A stretch of DNA of 64,000 bases, taken from positions 226,689,156-226,753,155 of the forward strand of contig NC_056524.1 in NCBI RefSeq assembly GCF_019175285.1. The letters run 5' to 3'. Positions 36,362 through 46,527 of the stretch are shown here, piece after piece. The translations under genes were made by a program, and so were the position numbers. The DNA comes from Sceloporus undulatus. Its lineage: Eukaryota > Chordata > Lepidosauria > Squamata > Phrynosomatidae. Every line of letters begins with the position of its first letter. Position 1 is the first letter of the stretch. The notes under the pieces were generated by a model, which worked only from the letters and a program-made list of their open reading frames with translations, did no database searches and was not told the origin of the DNA.

Positions 36362-38401
36362 TTTGGCAGTCTCTGGTCTGGTTGCTGTTTACATTGAATA
36401 GAAAGATGGTTCCAGGAATATATTTGGGGATTTTTCATTTTTTATTGAGATGCAACATTAATCTGTATAGAAAACAGGCAGGCGATTTTAATGTTTGTTT
36501 GTTTATTTATTTAAAATGCCTCAGTTCACATTCTCTGCACAAACATTTGAAACAACAAATCACAAAAAAATCATAATAAAATGGCAAGTAACAAACAACC
36601 ACAATCCTGCAAAACCACTGAACTCATCATTAAATCCCACAGTGAATCCCACAGTCAAGTCGACCTGGTTAAAAATATCCATTCATGCTGTAACACAACA
36701 TCATAGTGGAGTTCTGAAAGCATGTGAAATGAGTGTGATGGTCACAATCAAATGGGGACACCAAAGGAAATTCAATCTGACATATCTAAGTCTGGTCTGA
36801 ATATATGACTTTTAGAAATACCAGGCTTGCCAGATGGCAGTGGATAGTGTGTATCTAAATGGCAAAATAGATTTAAAACAATGTCTTTCTGACTTAACAT
36901 TTGCCCCAGGAATTCCCAGATTTCTTCAGTTTCTGAGCAACTCTGTGTATGGTCAGGTTGAAAAAAATTAGCCGGGTATAAAGTATAGAGAAAGTGTGTG
37001 CCATCTTGTTCAGTTTTTGGACTGGATAAAGTGAATCTATAAGATGAAGACTTTTAAATAATACTTCACATTATCTGACAGAATATCAGAATTCAGCAAG
37101 AAGTCAATGCAACTATCTTTTTTAAAAAAATGATACTAAATCAAAATTGTAGCAATGGGCTGATAATACATTTTAAAACCTTGGTTGCCTAAAAATGCTT
37201 TAAAAAAAAGTTCAGGCTTTTATTGATTTCAAATGACTTTTTGAAATGAAGTTAAAGAGGAAATCATAAAGGGATGATTCAATTTATGTCACATTTTCTT
37301 TGTTCAGAAAACAGCCTTAATGGAACACAAGCACATGTTGAGCATTTAATATGAATAAAACTTGATACAATACTATATGGGAGGCATATTACACAGTAAA
37401 AGCATTTACAGACACCTTGGGAATACCATCCATAATAATGCAATCTATTCAGTGTACTAAAAATATCTGTCTAACAGAGAGAATTTTCACCATTCTTCTA
37501 AAGAGTAGGATGGTGGGAGGAAGGGGAAAGGAAAAGAGATGAAATGTTCACATTAGTACTGAGTGGTTTATAGTTATTTAAGTAAACCGATCTGGGTTTT
37601 TTTTAAAAAATATCTGTTTCTCTGTTCCCAAAGAATTTAGGAAAGTGGACTATTTTTAAATTGATTTTAGATCAGAAGAAGAACATGGATTTTGTATGGT
37701 TTCAATTGTTTGTGTATGAAAGATAAATTTTGTTTACTTGTAAGTTTCAAAGTTTCTATTAGACTTTCAGTCCAGATTTTTAGATATGAAAAACGTTGCT
37801 GTTTTAGAACTGCACTTCACTGTCTTAAATACAAAATGTTTATTAAAAAAAAGTTTTTTTTAAAAAAAATAACACTCTTAACTGTGCCCCAAGAGTCTGA
37901 TTTTCAAAATTGCCATTTGAGCCTAAACCTGAGCTTTCAAATTAAAACGAAATAAGTTATGAAAAATGCAGCTGATATTGCATCATACTCTCAAATCTTC
38001 TTTAAATGAACTCTGTGTGTGTGTGTATGTGTGAGAGAGAGAATGAGAGAGAGAGAAGGAAAGGTTGAACAGTATCGTTTTACTCTTAAATTCAAAGATC
38101 ATTTGGTAATATTCCAAACAGCAACATTTTCTTTTAAAATTATAGCATGTTTCACATATTACCTTAATTAGGTTTCCCCCTTTTTTCTTCATTACAAACT
38201 TTTTCTTACACTGATACCCAAAATTCAGAAGAACAGATAAGCACTGCTATTGGATATATTTGGTCAAAGAGCAATGATGATTGTTAGATGTATGAAATGC
38301 ATGTAATTTCTGATGTGGTTGACATGCAGAGCCACCTCCAAATTATGGTCAAGAAGCTGTGCAATTTTTTGTGAAAGAAACAAGTCAGTAACACCACCAC
38401 C

Positions 38402-39060
38402 CTATGCTTATTATTATTATTATTATTATTACCCCGCTTTTTCTCAAGGAATCAAAGCAGATTACAACAGCAAAATGACATAGCATATAATTAAAATTAC
38501 AATTGAAAAAGAAAAATCCCCCAAACCCAGCCCTCCCCATCAATCATAAAACATAACTCCAAACCATAAAATAGGATTAAACAGCAGATAATATAAAAAC
38601 ATGCCAATACAAGCATAATAAAATAAAATAAAATAAACACATTGTGGGTGAATTGTGCAGGAAAGGTTATCCTATAGGAGGGGGAGGACAGGGATGGTAA
38701 TATCAATATCGATGTATTAGGAGCAGTAGAAGTTACAGCAGCAATAGTAGAAATAGTAGTAGTAGTAGTAGTAGTAGTAGGGGGAGGCAAGTCAAGGAGG
38801 CTCATGTGGGAAGCCCTGCCAGAAGAGATCAATCTTGATTGCCTTTTTAAAGGCTTCCAAGGTGGTAAGATGATGGATCTCGTCCGGCAGGTCGTTCCAG
38901 AGCCTGGAAGCGATAGATGAGAAGGTCCTCTGGGTCACCACTGACAACCTGGTCTTCTTAGGTTGTAACAGGTTCTTCCCAGAGGACTGAAGTGTACGTG
39001 GTAGATTATATGGAAGGAGATGCTCCTGCAAGTAGTCTGGGCCCATTCATAAATCCTGTG
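38402..39060 (-). mobile_element. CR1/L2-clade LINE 3' fragment
   Basis: The minus-strand frame from 39046 to 38792 encodes GPDYLQEHLLPYNLPRTLQS, then LWNDLPDEIHHLTTLEAFKK, the C-terminal domain of this LINE group. A 3' UTR follows, with an internal (AGT)n run at about 38754-38780, and the end is an ATT repeat at 38408-38431. It is related to the fragments at 48650-49215 and 52262-52752. 5'-truncated. Confidence 0.88.
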
Positions 39061-39246
39061 GTGTTCAAAAGGACTCAATCTCAGGTAGAACAGCATATGA
39101 CTGGAACCCAGAAAGACTTTTGAGGTCATACTTGGTGCTTCTCTTATGATTGCATTAGGGAATACATCAGCTTACCACTGCATAACCTCAGCTAGATTTT
39201 AAAAATCCACATATATTTATGCAGTCTATATCTCTAGGTGGGAAAC

Positions 39247-39484
39247 CAGTAAGGTGTAGTGGTTTAAGTGTTGGAGTAGAACACTGAGAGACCAGGGTTC
39301 ACATCCTTGCTTGGTCATGGAAACCCACCAAGTGACCTTGGGGAAGTCACACTCTCTCAACATCAGAGGAAGGCAAGGGCAAACCGCCTCTGAACAAATT
39401 CTGCCAAGAAAATCTCATGATAGGTTCACTTTAGGGTCACCATAAGTCATAAATGACTTCAAAAGAAAGGACAATAACAACAAA
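39247..39484 (+). mobile_element. tRNA-derived SINE, full length
   Basis: Head: AAGGTGTAGTGGTTTAAGTG (A-box region) and GAGACCAGGGTTCACATCC (B-box region). Body: AAGTGACCTTGGGGAAGTCA, AGGCAAGGGCAAACCGCCTC and AATTCTGCCAAGAAAATCTC. Tail: TTTAGGGTCACCATAAGTCA, then ACAATAACAACAAA. This is the best-preserved member of this family in the window. Confidence 0.9.
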
Positions 39485-39846
39485 TGTCTCTAGGTGACAC
39501 TGAAGATTCTCACTATTAATAGTAAGGGAATATTGCATGTGTGCACTAGGAAGGAAATTAACAGTGAGAATAAATGGTGTGCGTCAGCAGAATTCTCCCA
39601 ATACTATACATTGCTGATGCTTGGCATGTTGGCATCATGACATGTTATATGAAGAGGAGGTGCTGACTCTAAACATCAGAACAATGGTTTCTGTTCATCT
39701 AGGTACAACAGCATGTCCTACTGATATAATGTATACTCATATCTGTAGTGCAATTTGTTTATTTACGGAATATGAGAAGCACAACCTTATCTGCAGCTTC
39801 TACTTTTGCACTGTGTAGCATGTGGGAAAGGACAGAACTAAAATGG

Positions 39847-39946
39847 NNNNNNNNNNNNNNNNNNNNNNNNNNNNNNNNNNNNNNNNNNNNNNNNNNNNNN
39901 NNNNNNNNNNNNNNNNNNNNNNNNNNNNNNNNNNNNNNNNNNNNNN
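39847..39946. other. Assembly gap, 100 N
   Basis: A run of exactly 100 N, the usual scaffold gap of unknown size. Its left edge is exactly where the inverted-duplication homology ends. Confidence 1.
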
Positions 39947-40761
39947 GGTGAACTGAACCACTAGTTCCTATTATGAAAGTAACTGTGGCAGTATGATGTT
40001 ATAATTTTACAATGTACTTCACCTTCAAGGCCAAAGAGTGCTGATGCTTCACAAAACTACAAGTCACAGAATTCTGAAGTATGGAGTTGTGGCAAATTAG
40101 AATGGCACCAAACTGCATTATTTCTATAGTGTTGCTGCACTCTGTCTTTTAATAAGGCATTCAGCCTAAGCACCCATGGCCACAACCTGACAATTCTCCT
40201 CCCTAATTTTCTTAATCACAACTAAGAGGAGGGTCTTTCTCGCTGACTGTTCTGCCCTCAAGAAGGTTCAGGGCACCCTCCCCTCTATCATTAAACACTA
40301 TGTTCTAAGCAAACTGGTACTATTTTTCAGCAACATCTGCAGCTGCTATGATTTGGTCAAGTTGAAAGGTCTAAGTAAGTTTTATTTGGTGTTTTTGTTT
40401 TTTTGTTTGTTTTTAACACTTCCCACACCAAAGAAAACTGGTAACAGATTACAAATAATTTCATTTCTGAAACCTACAAGAAATACATATAAGCAATATC
40501 TTTCATTTATGAAACTGCACTATGCAACTGGGCACCAGTTAGAAATAATGTAGGGAAAAAGATGCTGAAGTACATAAGTGAGAATGGTAGACAGACTACA
40601 TCCAGCTACATCCAATTAGTCAAATTGTGCAGCAACTGGTTATCACATTACCAAAATGTACTCAGTATCATACAGAGCTGAATTTCTAATGAAGTTATAT
40701 ACAACTTCCAAGAGAGCTGTGAAAAAATAAATAAAACTGAGTAATAAAGCTAAGTTCTTAC
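39947..40761. other. COPB2 intron 4 sequence (3' of exon 4, minus strand)
   Basis: Non-coding sequence downstream of exon 4 on its own strand. It includes half of a short amniote element near 40040-40140 (CAAAACTACAAGTCACAGAA, then GGCACCAAACTGCATTATTT). The next coding exon should follow here on the minus strand, but exon 5 instead lies on the plus strand at 44067. Confidence 0.7.
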
Positions 40762-40888
40762 CACTGCTTGTTAGAATGAAAGGCTGTGTAGGATGCACAG
40801 CGATGCAGCGGATATAATCTGAGTGTGCTTCAAACATGTGAACTCTTTCCAAAGTGTTGTAGTTGAAAACTCTAATTTGCATATCATC
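40762..40888 (-). CDS. COPB2: COPB2 exon 4
   Basis: 127 bases encoding residues 77-118 plus the first base of codon 119: it opens [20 protein letters not shown], followed by [20 protein letters not shown] and SS. This is the third WD40 blade region of coatomer beta'. On the minus strand the acceptor is TTCTTCTTTAG and the donor is G/GTAAGA. The phase (one leftover G) is exactly what exon 5 at 44067 needs, since its first two bases AT complete Asp. The residues match the vertebrate protein as I recall it. Confidence 0.98.
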
Positions 40889-41004
40889 CTAAAGAAGAAA
40901 GAACAAAAATCTTTTGTAAACTGGTCTGAATCTGCAACTACAAATGTCCAGTTTTTCAGGACAACAATACTGCACAGGGTAGGAAGAAAATGAAGTCAAC
41001 TTAC

Positions 41005-41091
41005 AGCTCCTGTAACAACCCAGTTCTTCCTTGCCACAAATTTAGCTGCTCTCACTGGCAGATCACATACTTCAAAGGTCTTGACTAGTGT
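41005..41091 (-). CDS. COPB2: COPB2 exon 3
   Basis: 87 bases, 29 whole codons (residues 48-76), beginning TLVKTFEVCDLPVRAAKFVA and ending RKNWVVTGA. On the minus strand the acceptor is TTTTCAG and the donor GCT/GTAAGT. It lies 116 bases after exon 4 in window coordinates, hence upstream of it on the minus strand, in the correct gene order for that strand. No stops or indels. Confidence 0.98.
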
Positions 41092-41539
41092 CTGAAAATT
41101 AAAAAAAAAATGCTATTACGTTATCATTTATTTATGCAAAATAGCATTTTAAGCATCTTTTCCAGATGGCTATTTTTCAACTACCAGGACATGAAAGATC
41201 ATATTGTAAGACTATATAAAGTAGAAATATTTCTAACATAGCTTAAGTACTGCTAACATTTAATATTGGCAGGAAAATGGGGGGAAACACTCAGTTCAAA
41301 ATAATATCTGTAAACAACAGGTAGACATAGCTTAGGCAGAGGGTTAACTGAGAAAACAGTATAAGAGATGGAAGGGTCCCAAGCTGATTCAGGAAGACCC
41401 TGTTTGTTGTTCAATTTTAAAGGAAACGCAGGGGGTTCTGATAGTACAATACATTTAATGGTAGTCTCACATGCAGTAGCATAGGAATCAACTATAGTTT
41501 TACAAAGTATCACTGAGTAAGTTTTACAGGAAATCTTAC

Positions 41540-41677
41540 CTGTGTTTCATGATTCCAAACACAGACACTACCGTTGTAAAGACTAGCCAACATCCATGGC
41601 TCTGTAGGATGCAAGTCTACACTCTTCACACGGTCAGACCGAGCTGTGAGCTTACGCTTTATATCAAGTCGGAGAGG
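41540..41677 (-). CDS. COPB2: COPB2 exon 2
   Basis: 138 bases, 46 whole codons (residues 2-47): it opens [20 protein letters not shown], then [20 protein letters not shown] and WNHETQ, the first WD40 blade. The acceptor on the minus strand is TTTATGTTTAG and the donor CAG/GTAAGA. It begins directly with Pro2, so the initiator ATG must be the last codon of exon 1, the arrangement I recall for vertebrate COPB2. Beta'-COP pairs with alpha-COP in the COPI coat, and its N-terminal propeller binds dilysine retrieval signals of cargo returning from Golgi to ER. Confidence 0.98.
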
Positions 41678-41837
41678 CTAAACATAAAACAATTGCAAGA
41701 TATTTTATGCTTTAAAGAAGGCCCCATTCTAAACAAACTTTGTCCTGGAAAGCAGGCAGAAACCAACAGGTGATGCTTATCCTATTACTGTACAATTGCC
41801 AGATGAAGTTGCAAGGCTCCTGTAACTTGAATAGTAA

Positions 41838-42260
41838 TTGTTGTTATTGTTAACTGCCCTCAAATCAACACTGACACATGGTGACTCCATGGATGAAACC
41901 TCTCCAAGACCCCCTATCCTCCACTACTCTGCCCAACCCTTGCAAAGTCGTGATCTCTTTAATAGAGTCCATCCATCTAGCATGCAGCCTTCCTCTCTTT
42001 CTACCGCCCTCAACCTTTCCCACCATTATTGCCTTTTCCAGTGAGTCACGCCTTCTCATAATGTGGCCAAAGTACAAGAGCCTCAAGGGAGATTTCTGGC
42101 TTCATCTGTTGTAGGACCCATTTGTTTGTCTTCTTGGCTGTCCAGAGTATCCTCAGACTCTTCTCCAGCAACACACCATAACAAAATTAATCTTTCTGTT
42201 GCTTTTCTTCACTGTCCAGTTCTCACATCCCTCCGTGGTGATATAAACCCATCCCCAAAC
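41838..42260 (-). mobile_element. Non-LTR retroelement C-terminal remnant
   Basis: The minus strand encodes LLYFGHIMRRRDSLEKAIMV, then GKVEGGRKRGRLHARWMDSI and LGRVVEDRGSWRGFIHGVT. This is the familiar tail 'FGH..RR..LEK..M.GKVEG.R.RGR...RW.D.I' of endonuclease-reverse-transcriptase retroelements. It lies on the exon 1 side of exon 2, within the contig. Heavily truncated. Confidence 0.72.
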
Positions 42261-42356
42261 TCGACAGATTAAGCTGGTTAACTTGAGAACCACATGCTGC
42301 ATGGAATAGTAACATTGTACTTTGCTTTATTTCTTTTGCATTTAGAGCTTGTACAA

Positions 42357-42600
42357 CTAAAGTCCAAACACACTGCAGAAATAATCCAGTTTGAGACCCC
42401 TTTAATGCCCTGGTTCACTGCTAGGATTCTGGCAACTATGGCTGCATCCCACATGGGAAATAAACCGGTTGGCACCGCTTTAATTCTTTGTCTGGCTTTT
42501 GCTAGGAATTCTGGGAGTTGGAGATCTGTTGTGGGTCCAGAGCGGTGTAGTGGTTTTGGACCTAGAGTTAAATACGCTGCTAGGGTTTTTTTTTTTAAAT
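42357..42600. mobile_element. Possible MITE fragment
   Basis: Contains CACACTGCAGAAATAATCCA, then GTTTGAGACCCCTTTAATGCC. This resembles one half of the common amniote element with GCACTGTAGAATTAATGCAG ends; the other half is unclear. It lies near the point where the COPB2 orientation must switch. Confidence 0.38.
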
Positions 42601-42629
42601 ACAGTTGAGACCACACAATTATGGGTGTC

Positions 42630-42846
42630 TACATCGTTTCGTTCTTATGGGTCTCTCTTGGCTCACCCACCCAGGCCTGACTCCCCAAAACGAAGTGTTG
42701 TTCCTTGTAGTTTCGCGTTGGTTCCAACGTCTCGCGGGAACCGCCGAAGTCGGAAGTCCACGTCGGTGGATTGGCGGAGCGAGCAGCAGCTGAGTCGGCT
42801 GTCTCTGCAGACAGCACTGAAAGGGACCCAGAGAACCAAAGTTGCC
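42630..42846 (+). promoter_or_regulatory. CpG-rich stretch, probable COPB2 promoter and 5' UTR
   Basis: CpG sites are dense here, for example TTTCGCGTTGG, AACGTCTCGCGGGAACCGCC, GAAGTCGGAAGTCCACGTCGG and GGCGGAGCGAGC, against a CpG-poor surrounding. TCTCGCGGGA is close to the TCTCGCGAGA motif of housekeeping promoters, and CGGAAGT is an ETS-type core. Both motifs suit a ubiquitously expressed coat-protein gene. Strand is inferred from the putative exon 1 that follows. Confidence 0.62.
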
Positions 42847-42849
42847 ATG
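42715..42849 (+). CDS. COPB2: COPB2 exon 1 (putative; 5' UTR plus initiator codon)
   Basis: The CpG-rich leader runs into GTTGCCATG/GTGAAG: an ATG in a good Kozak setting (GCC before it), followed immediately by a possible GT splice donor at 42850. Because exon 2 starts at Pro2, an exon ending exactly in ATG/GT is what is needed. The only coding bases are 42847-42849; the 5' boundary given is arbitrary. It lies on the plus strand, opposite to exons 2-4. GTGAAG is a mediocre donor and other ATG/GT sites exist in nearby repeats, so this is a moderate call. Confidence 0.5.
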
Positions 42850-42923
42850 GTGAAGTTGGGAGGCCATGGGAGGAACGCAGTATTCCCCATTGTTTTTGTT
42901 TTTCTTGTTTCTTTTCCTTCTTT

Positions 42924-43330
42924 TTTTCCATAGGTTCCCTATTGACAGATATTAACACTCAGTAGTTTCCTCTATGGCAAATATTCCCCAATGATCCCTA
43001 TGGACAATATTCTCTCCAAGGTTTCCCTATGGGCAGATAACCTCAATGATTCCCTATGGCAAGATATTCCACCATGATATCCACTATGGACAAATATTCC
43101 CAATGGTTCCTTATGGACAGATAATATCCACCATGTTTCCCTAATGAGAGTTATTTCAATGATTGATAATAAATAGGAGGCCATAATTATAATGATTCCC
43201 ATGATGGCAGATAATTCCCAATGTTTTCCCTTGGTGTAGATTAATTCCCCAATGATTTATGGGAGTATTTAAATGTTACTCTGAGCAGATATCCTCTCAG
43301 TGTTTCCCATATGGGCAAGTATATGAGATA
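42924..43330. repeat. Degenerate minisatellite, unit about 40 bases
   Basis: Loose repeats of a unit resembling TTCCCTATGGACAGATATTC followed by CCAATGA occur about eight or nine times. Unit lengths are irregular and small indels frequent, so it may be an uncorrected long-read rendering of a cleaner tandem array. Confidence 0.75.
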
Positions 43331-43386
43331 ATTGCAAAAAGATATAAAAACTGAACCAAAGCTAGGCTCCATCCGAGCCACTCATT

Positions 43387-43411
43387 NNNNNNNNNNNNNN
43401 NNNNNNNNNNN
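43387..43411. other. Assembly gap, 25 N
   Basis: A run of exactly 25 N. It is one of three 25-base gaps in the window, distinct from the 100-base gap. Confidence 1.
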
Positions 43412-44066
43412 CTGTGGCAGTAAGTAAAATTTCTAGAGAATACTGGTTTAATATGAACAGGCTACATTTTGTTGCATAAAACCTGTTTGTGCCCACTTGG
43501 CTTCTCCCCCTAGCATAAGCCAGTAAGTAAAAATTTAAATGTCATTCAAACTGAGTTATTCTTGGCGTGTTTGGGGGCAGAAGCAAGGCATCCAGCTCTG
43601 GGCAGAACAGTACACTTACATTTCCTAGCTTATTTTAGTGGAAGGATCCAAGCAGGAACAGATGGGGTACATATGTCAACATGAAACTCATTCACCATAA
43701 CCCAGAAATTTTCAAAAAGCTAATTTATCATCGCTTTTAAATGCAGTCACTGATTGATCTGAGCTGTCTAGTAGAAACCTGTGACTCTTAAGCTGTTAAA
43801 GTAGAACTCCAGTCATCCCTGACTGCTAACTTTAATTGGTGAAACTGATTTGAGCCTGAGTCTTAACCACAGGTTGCCTACCCTATTATAAGCTTTTCAG
43901 TCATATGAGATGCCTGAAGATAAGGGATCTTCAATAGAATGAATATAAATATATCATTGCGAAATATAGGAGTTTTTTTGGTGCAATCAATAAACACAGT
44001 TGGTAATACTATTTTAAACTGGTTGTTGAAAATCTTTCACTGAATAACGCATTTTCCTCTTCTTAG
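43412..44066 (+). other. COPB2 intron sequence before exon 5
   Basis: Non-coding, ending in the acceptor ATTTTCCTCTTCTTAG. No repeat was recognised. By gene order this should be the 3' part of intron 4. Confidence 0.75.
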
Positions 44067-44215
44067 ATGACATGCTTATTAAACTATGGGACTGGGACAA
44101 AAAGTGGTCCTGTTCGCAAGTATTTGAAGGGCACACTCATTATGTGATGCAGATTGTCATAAATCCGAAGGACAATAACCAGTTTGCTAGTGCTTCTTTG
44201 GACAGGACAATCAAG
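44067..44215 (+). CDS. COPB2: COPB2 exon 5
   Basis: 149 bases: two bases completing Asp119, then 49 codons (residues to 168) reading [20 protein letters not shown], then [20 protein letters not shown] and SASLDRTIK. Contains the WD40 signature LIKLWDWD. Acceptor TTCTTAG, donor AAG/GTACAG. The phase joins exactly to exon 4, although that exon lies on the other strand at 40762-40888. Confidence 0.98.
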
Positions 44216-44439
44216 GTACAGTGTTCTGTTACTTGAATGTCATAATCATTAATTTGACATGAAATACAGTGCCTTATTTTTATGTTGTAAATGTATATCG
44301 GTTACTTGCAACAGTTGAATTAAACGCTTTCAGATCTGAAGGACACTGAATCAGACTACTGTTTATATTACTTAATATTCTGGACAACATTCCTCTCTGT
44401 TCCAATATATATTCAATGTAGTGCTTGGTAGGGGCATAA

Positions 44440-44785
44440 ATACCCTAAAGGCACCATATCCTGATACTGGAAGCTAAGTAGGGTCAGCCATGATTAATAT
44501 TTGAATGGGAGACCACCAACATATACAGGTACTGTAGGCAGAGCAGAGGTTGGACTTCAGCACCCAGAAGCCTTTGCCAGTATGGCCAATGATGAGGGAA
44601 TCTGGGAGATTAAGTCAAAAACCTCTGGAGGATCAGAGGTTGAGAACCACTGTTTTAGAGGAAGGAACTGACAAAACCATCTCTAAGAATTCCTTGCCTA
44701 AGAAAAACATATGGAATTCATAGGGTTGTCATAAGTCGATGGGCAACTTGAATGTGCAAGCATGTGCATATGTGTGCCCACACAC
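44440..44785 (+). mobile_element. 5S-rRNA-derived SINE, split by a DNA element
   Basis: The head (44440-44539) has CTGGAAGCTAAGTAGGGTCA, GATTAATATTTGAATGGG and AGACCACC, closely following the 5S rRNA internal promoter region. After an insert at 44540-44652 the tail resumes with TTTTAGAGGAAGGAACTGAC, AATTCCTTGCCTAAG, GGAATTCATAGGGTTGTCAT and AACTTGAATG, and ends in CACACA. It sits in intron 5 of COPB2. Confidence 0.82.
44540..44652. mobile_element. Short hAT-like element nested in the 5S SINE
   Basis: It lies between two SINE parts that are contiguous in other copies. It ends GGTTGAGAACCACTG, a common hAT-type terminus, and begins AGAGCAGAGGTTGGACTTCA. A target duplication is not clear. Confidence 0.55.
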
Positions 44786-45155
44786 AGAGTGGTTGTTGCA
44801 GATGTTGCAGTGTGGATGTTGTGAAAAAAGTGTGATCATTTAGATATGATTAGTAGTGGGAGGACACTGCAATACAGTATTTACAGTCTTGCCAGGAGTG
44901 TTAGGTGGTATTGTGGAGGCTCTGCTTTATGAGATAGATGTGAGGTGAAGGGGGAATAGGTTCCAGACACAGGGAGAGGGAGGGGGAAATTACTTCCAGA
45001 AGCAGAAATTACCATTTTAGTCCCATATTTTTCCTGTGTGGATGGTTGATTTGGGCAGGGGATCCATAGAAGGGCCTGGGCACGGAAGCCATAAAATTTA
45101 AACCACAAATTAGATGGACAGATCCTGAATCTCTTGACATAGGATACCCTTAGTG

Positions 45156-45496
45156 CAGGGGTAGGCAACCTGCGGCCCGGCGAGGCCTTGAGACCGGCCC
45201 CAGCCCGGTCCTGCCGCCGATTGCCGCCGGGGCCTTTGAGGGGCAATTGTCTATAGAAGCCTCAGAAACATGCATTTATATTAACATTTTTTAAAAAATC
45301 AGCAAATTTTTTCACGTGTTCTCAATTTTTTTAAAAAAAAGTGTCTTCCATTTGAAAATTTTGTCCTACATTTGTCCTGGTTTATTTATATATTTAATTT
45401 TAAAAAAAATTAAAAAAATTATTTTTTGGCTTCGGCCCCCCAGTTGTCTGAGGGACAGCAACCCGGCCCCCGGCTCAAAAAGATTGCCTACCCCTG
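45156..45496. mobile_element. hAT-type non-autonomous transposon with perfect 8-bp target duplication
   Basis: CCTTAGTG at 45148-45155 and 45497-45504 directly bounds the ends CAGGGGTAGGCAACC and GATTGCCTACCCCTG. GC-rich ends enclose an AT-rich core. A segment GTCCTACATTTGTCCTGG in the core also resembles the arm of the hairpin MITE at 17670-17908. It sits in COPB2 intron 5. Confidence 0.9.
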
Positions 45497-45747
45497 CCTT
45501 AGTGGCATCTCCTTAATTTTATTCACAAAGTTTTGGGCATAAAATCCTATTAGGCTTAATGTAAATGAATCTAGTACTGAGTCTAGTATTGTAATTCAGA
45601 ATCTAATTCTGTCTTTATTTTCAGTACTAAACTTAAGAAGTTTGCTCTCTTCTCTTCCTGAAAATTTGAAAAAGGTTTCTAAAAGTTTTATTGGATGTTG
45701 AATTTTAAAGAACTAGTATCTAATGATTAATTCCATTTACTTGCAAG

Positions 45748-45894
45748 GTATGGCAGCTTGGCTCTTCTTCACCCAACTTCACTTTAGAAGGCCATGAAAA
45801 GGGTGTAAATTGTATTGATTACTACAGTGGAGGTGACAAACCATATCTAATTTCAGGAGCAGATGACCGCCTTGTTAAGATCTGGGATTATCAG
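45748..45894 (+). CDS. COPB2: COPB2 exon 6
   Basis: 147 bases, 49 whole codons (residues 169-217): it opens [20 protein letters not shown], then [20 protein letters not shown] and RLVKIWDYQ. Two WD40 blade ends are seen, one finishing VWQL and the other IWDY. Acceptor TTACTTGCAAG, donor CAG/GTATGT. No damage. Confidence 0.98.
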
Positions 45895-46527
45895 GTATGT
45901 TAAATGCCTGCTCAAGGATTAAAATCTGGAAAGGCAATTTTTGGTATCCCATTGATTGGGGGCAATACTCAGTGTGAGAAGTGGGAGAAGAGTTTTTTTC
46001 TGCTGTGATGCCTTTTTGTGGAGCCTCCCCCCCATAGAGGCCCAGTTAGCATCAACACCAGTCTCATACTAAAGCTGCGATTGTCTAATTGATTTCATTT
46101 AAATCTACGCAAGTGCATAGTGTCAAAAATCATCTTAAATTGTTTTAATTGGATTTAAATCATCACACATTACCTTAGAAAATGGTTTAAAATGTTTATA
46201 GTCTTTTTAAGTTACTCTAACTGCTTTAAATAATTTTAAACTGTAAAAACTGGTTTTATTGTATACCACCTTAGGATCCTTGGATATAAGGGCAAGGTAG
46301 AAGTATTTTAATATATAAATAAGTGAAATGTATCCTCTGTTATTTAAACAGACTAATATGAAATACATGAGCAGCTATGCAAGATTCTTAACCCAAAATT
46401 AAGGATACAGATTTTGTTTTCCTATAGGACCTTTCTGTAACTCTGCCATTCTGGTTTATAGGTAAAGTGATTTATCAGATGCTGAATACTATTAAGCCTT
46501 TATTCACTTGTTTTGCTTTTCTTCCAG

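Larger units (their letters stand above)
33825..39846 (+). repeat. Inverted duplication, arm 1 (6.0 kb)
   Basis: This whole segment recurs in reverse complement at 52753-58715. Matching landmarks are a palindromic MITE (34641-34881), a TG run (36341-36361), an AG/TG run (about 38014-38056), a LINE 3' fragment (38402-39060) and a SINE (39247-39484). Arm 1 ends exactly at the first base of the 100-base N run. Features inside it keep their frames and repeat structure better than in arm 2. It holds no recognisable host exon. Confidence 0.96.

Noticed and set aside
42278-42958. Several overlapping frames of 60-144 codons on both strands near the CpG-rich stretch
   Set aside because: GC-rich sequence lengthens chance frames. 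None has a domain, and the region is better explained as promoter, 5' UTR and repeat.
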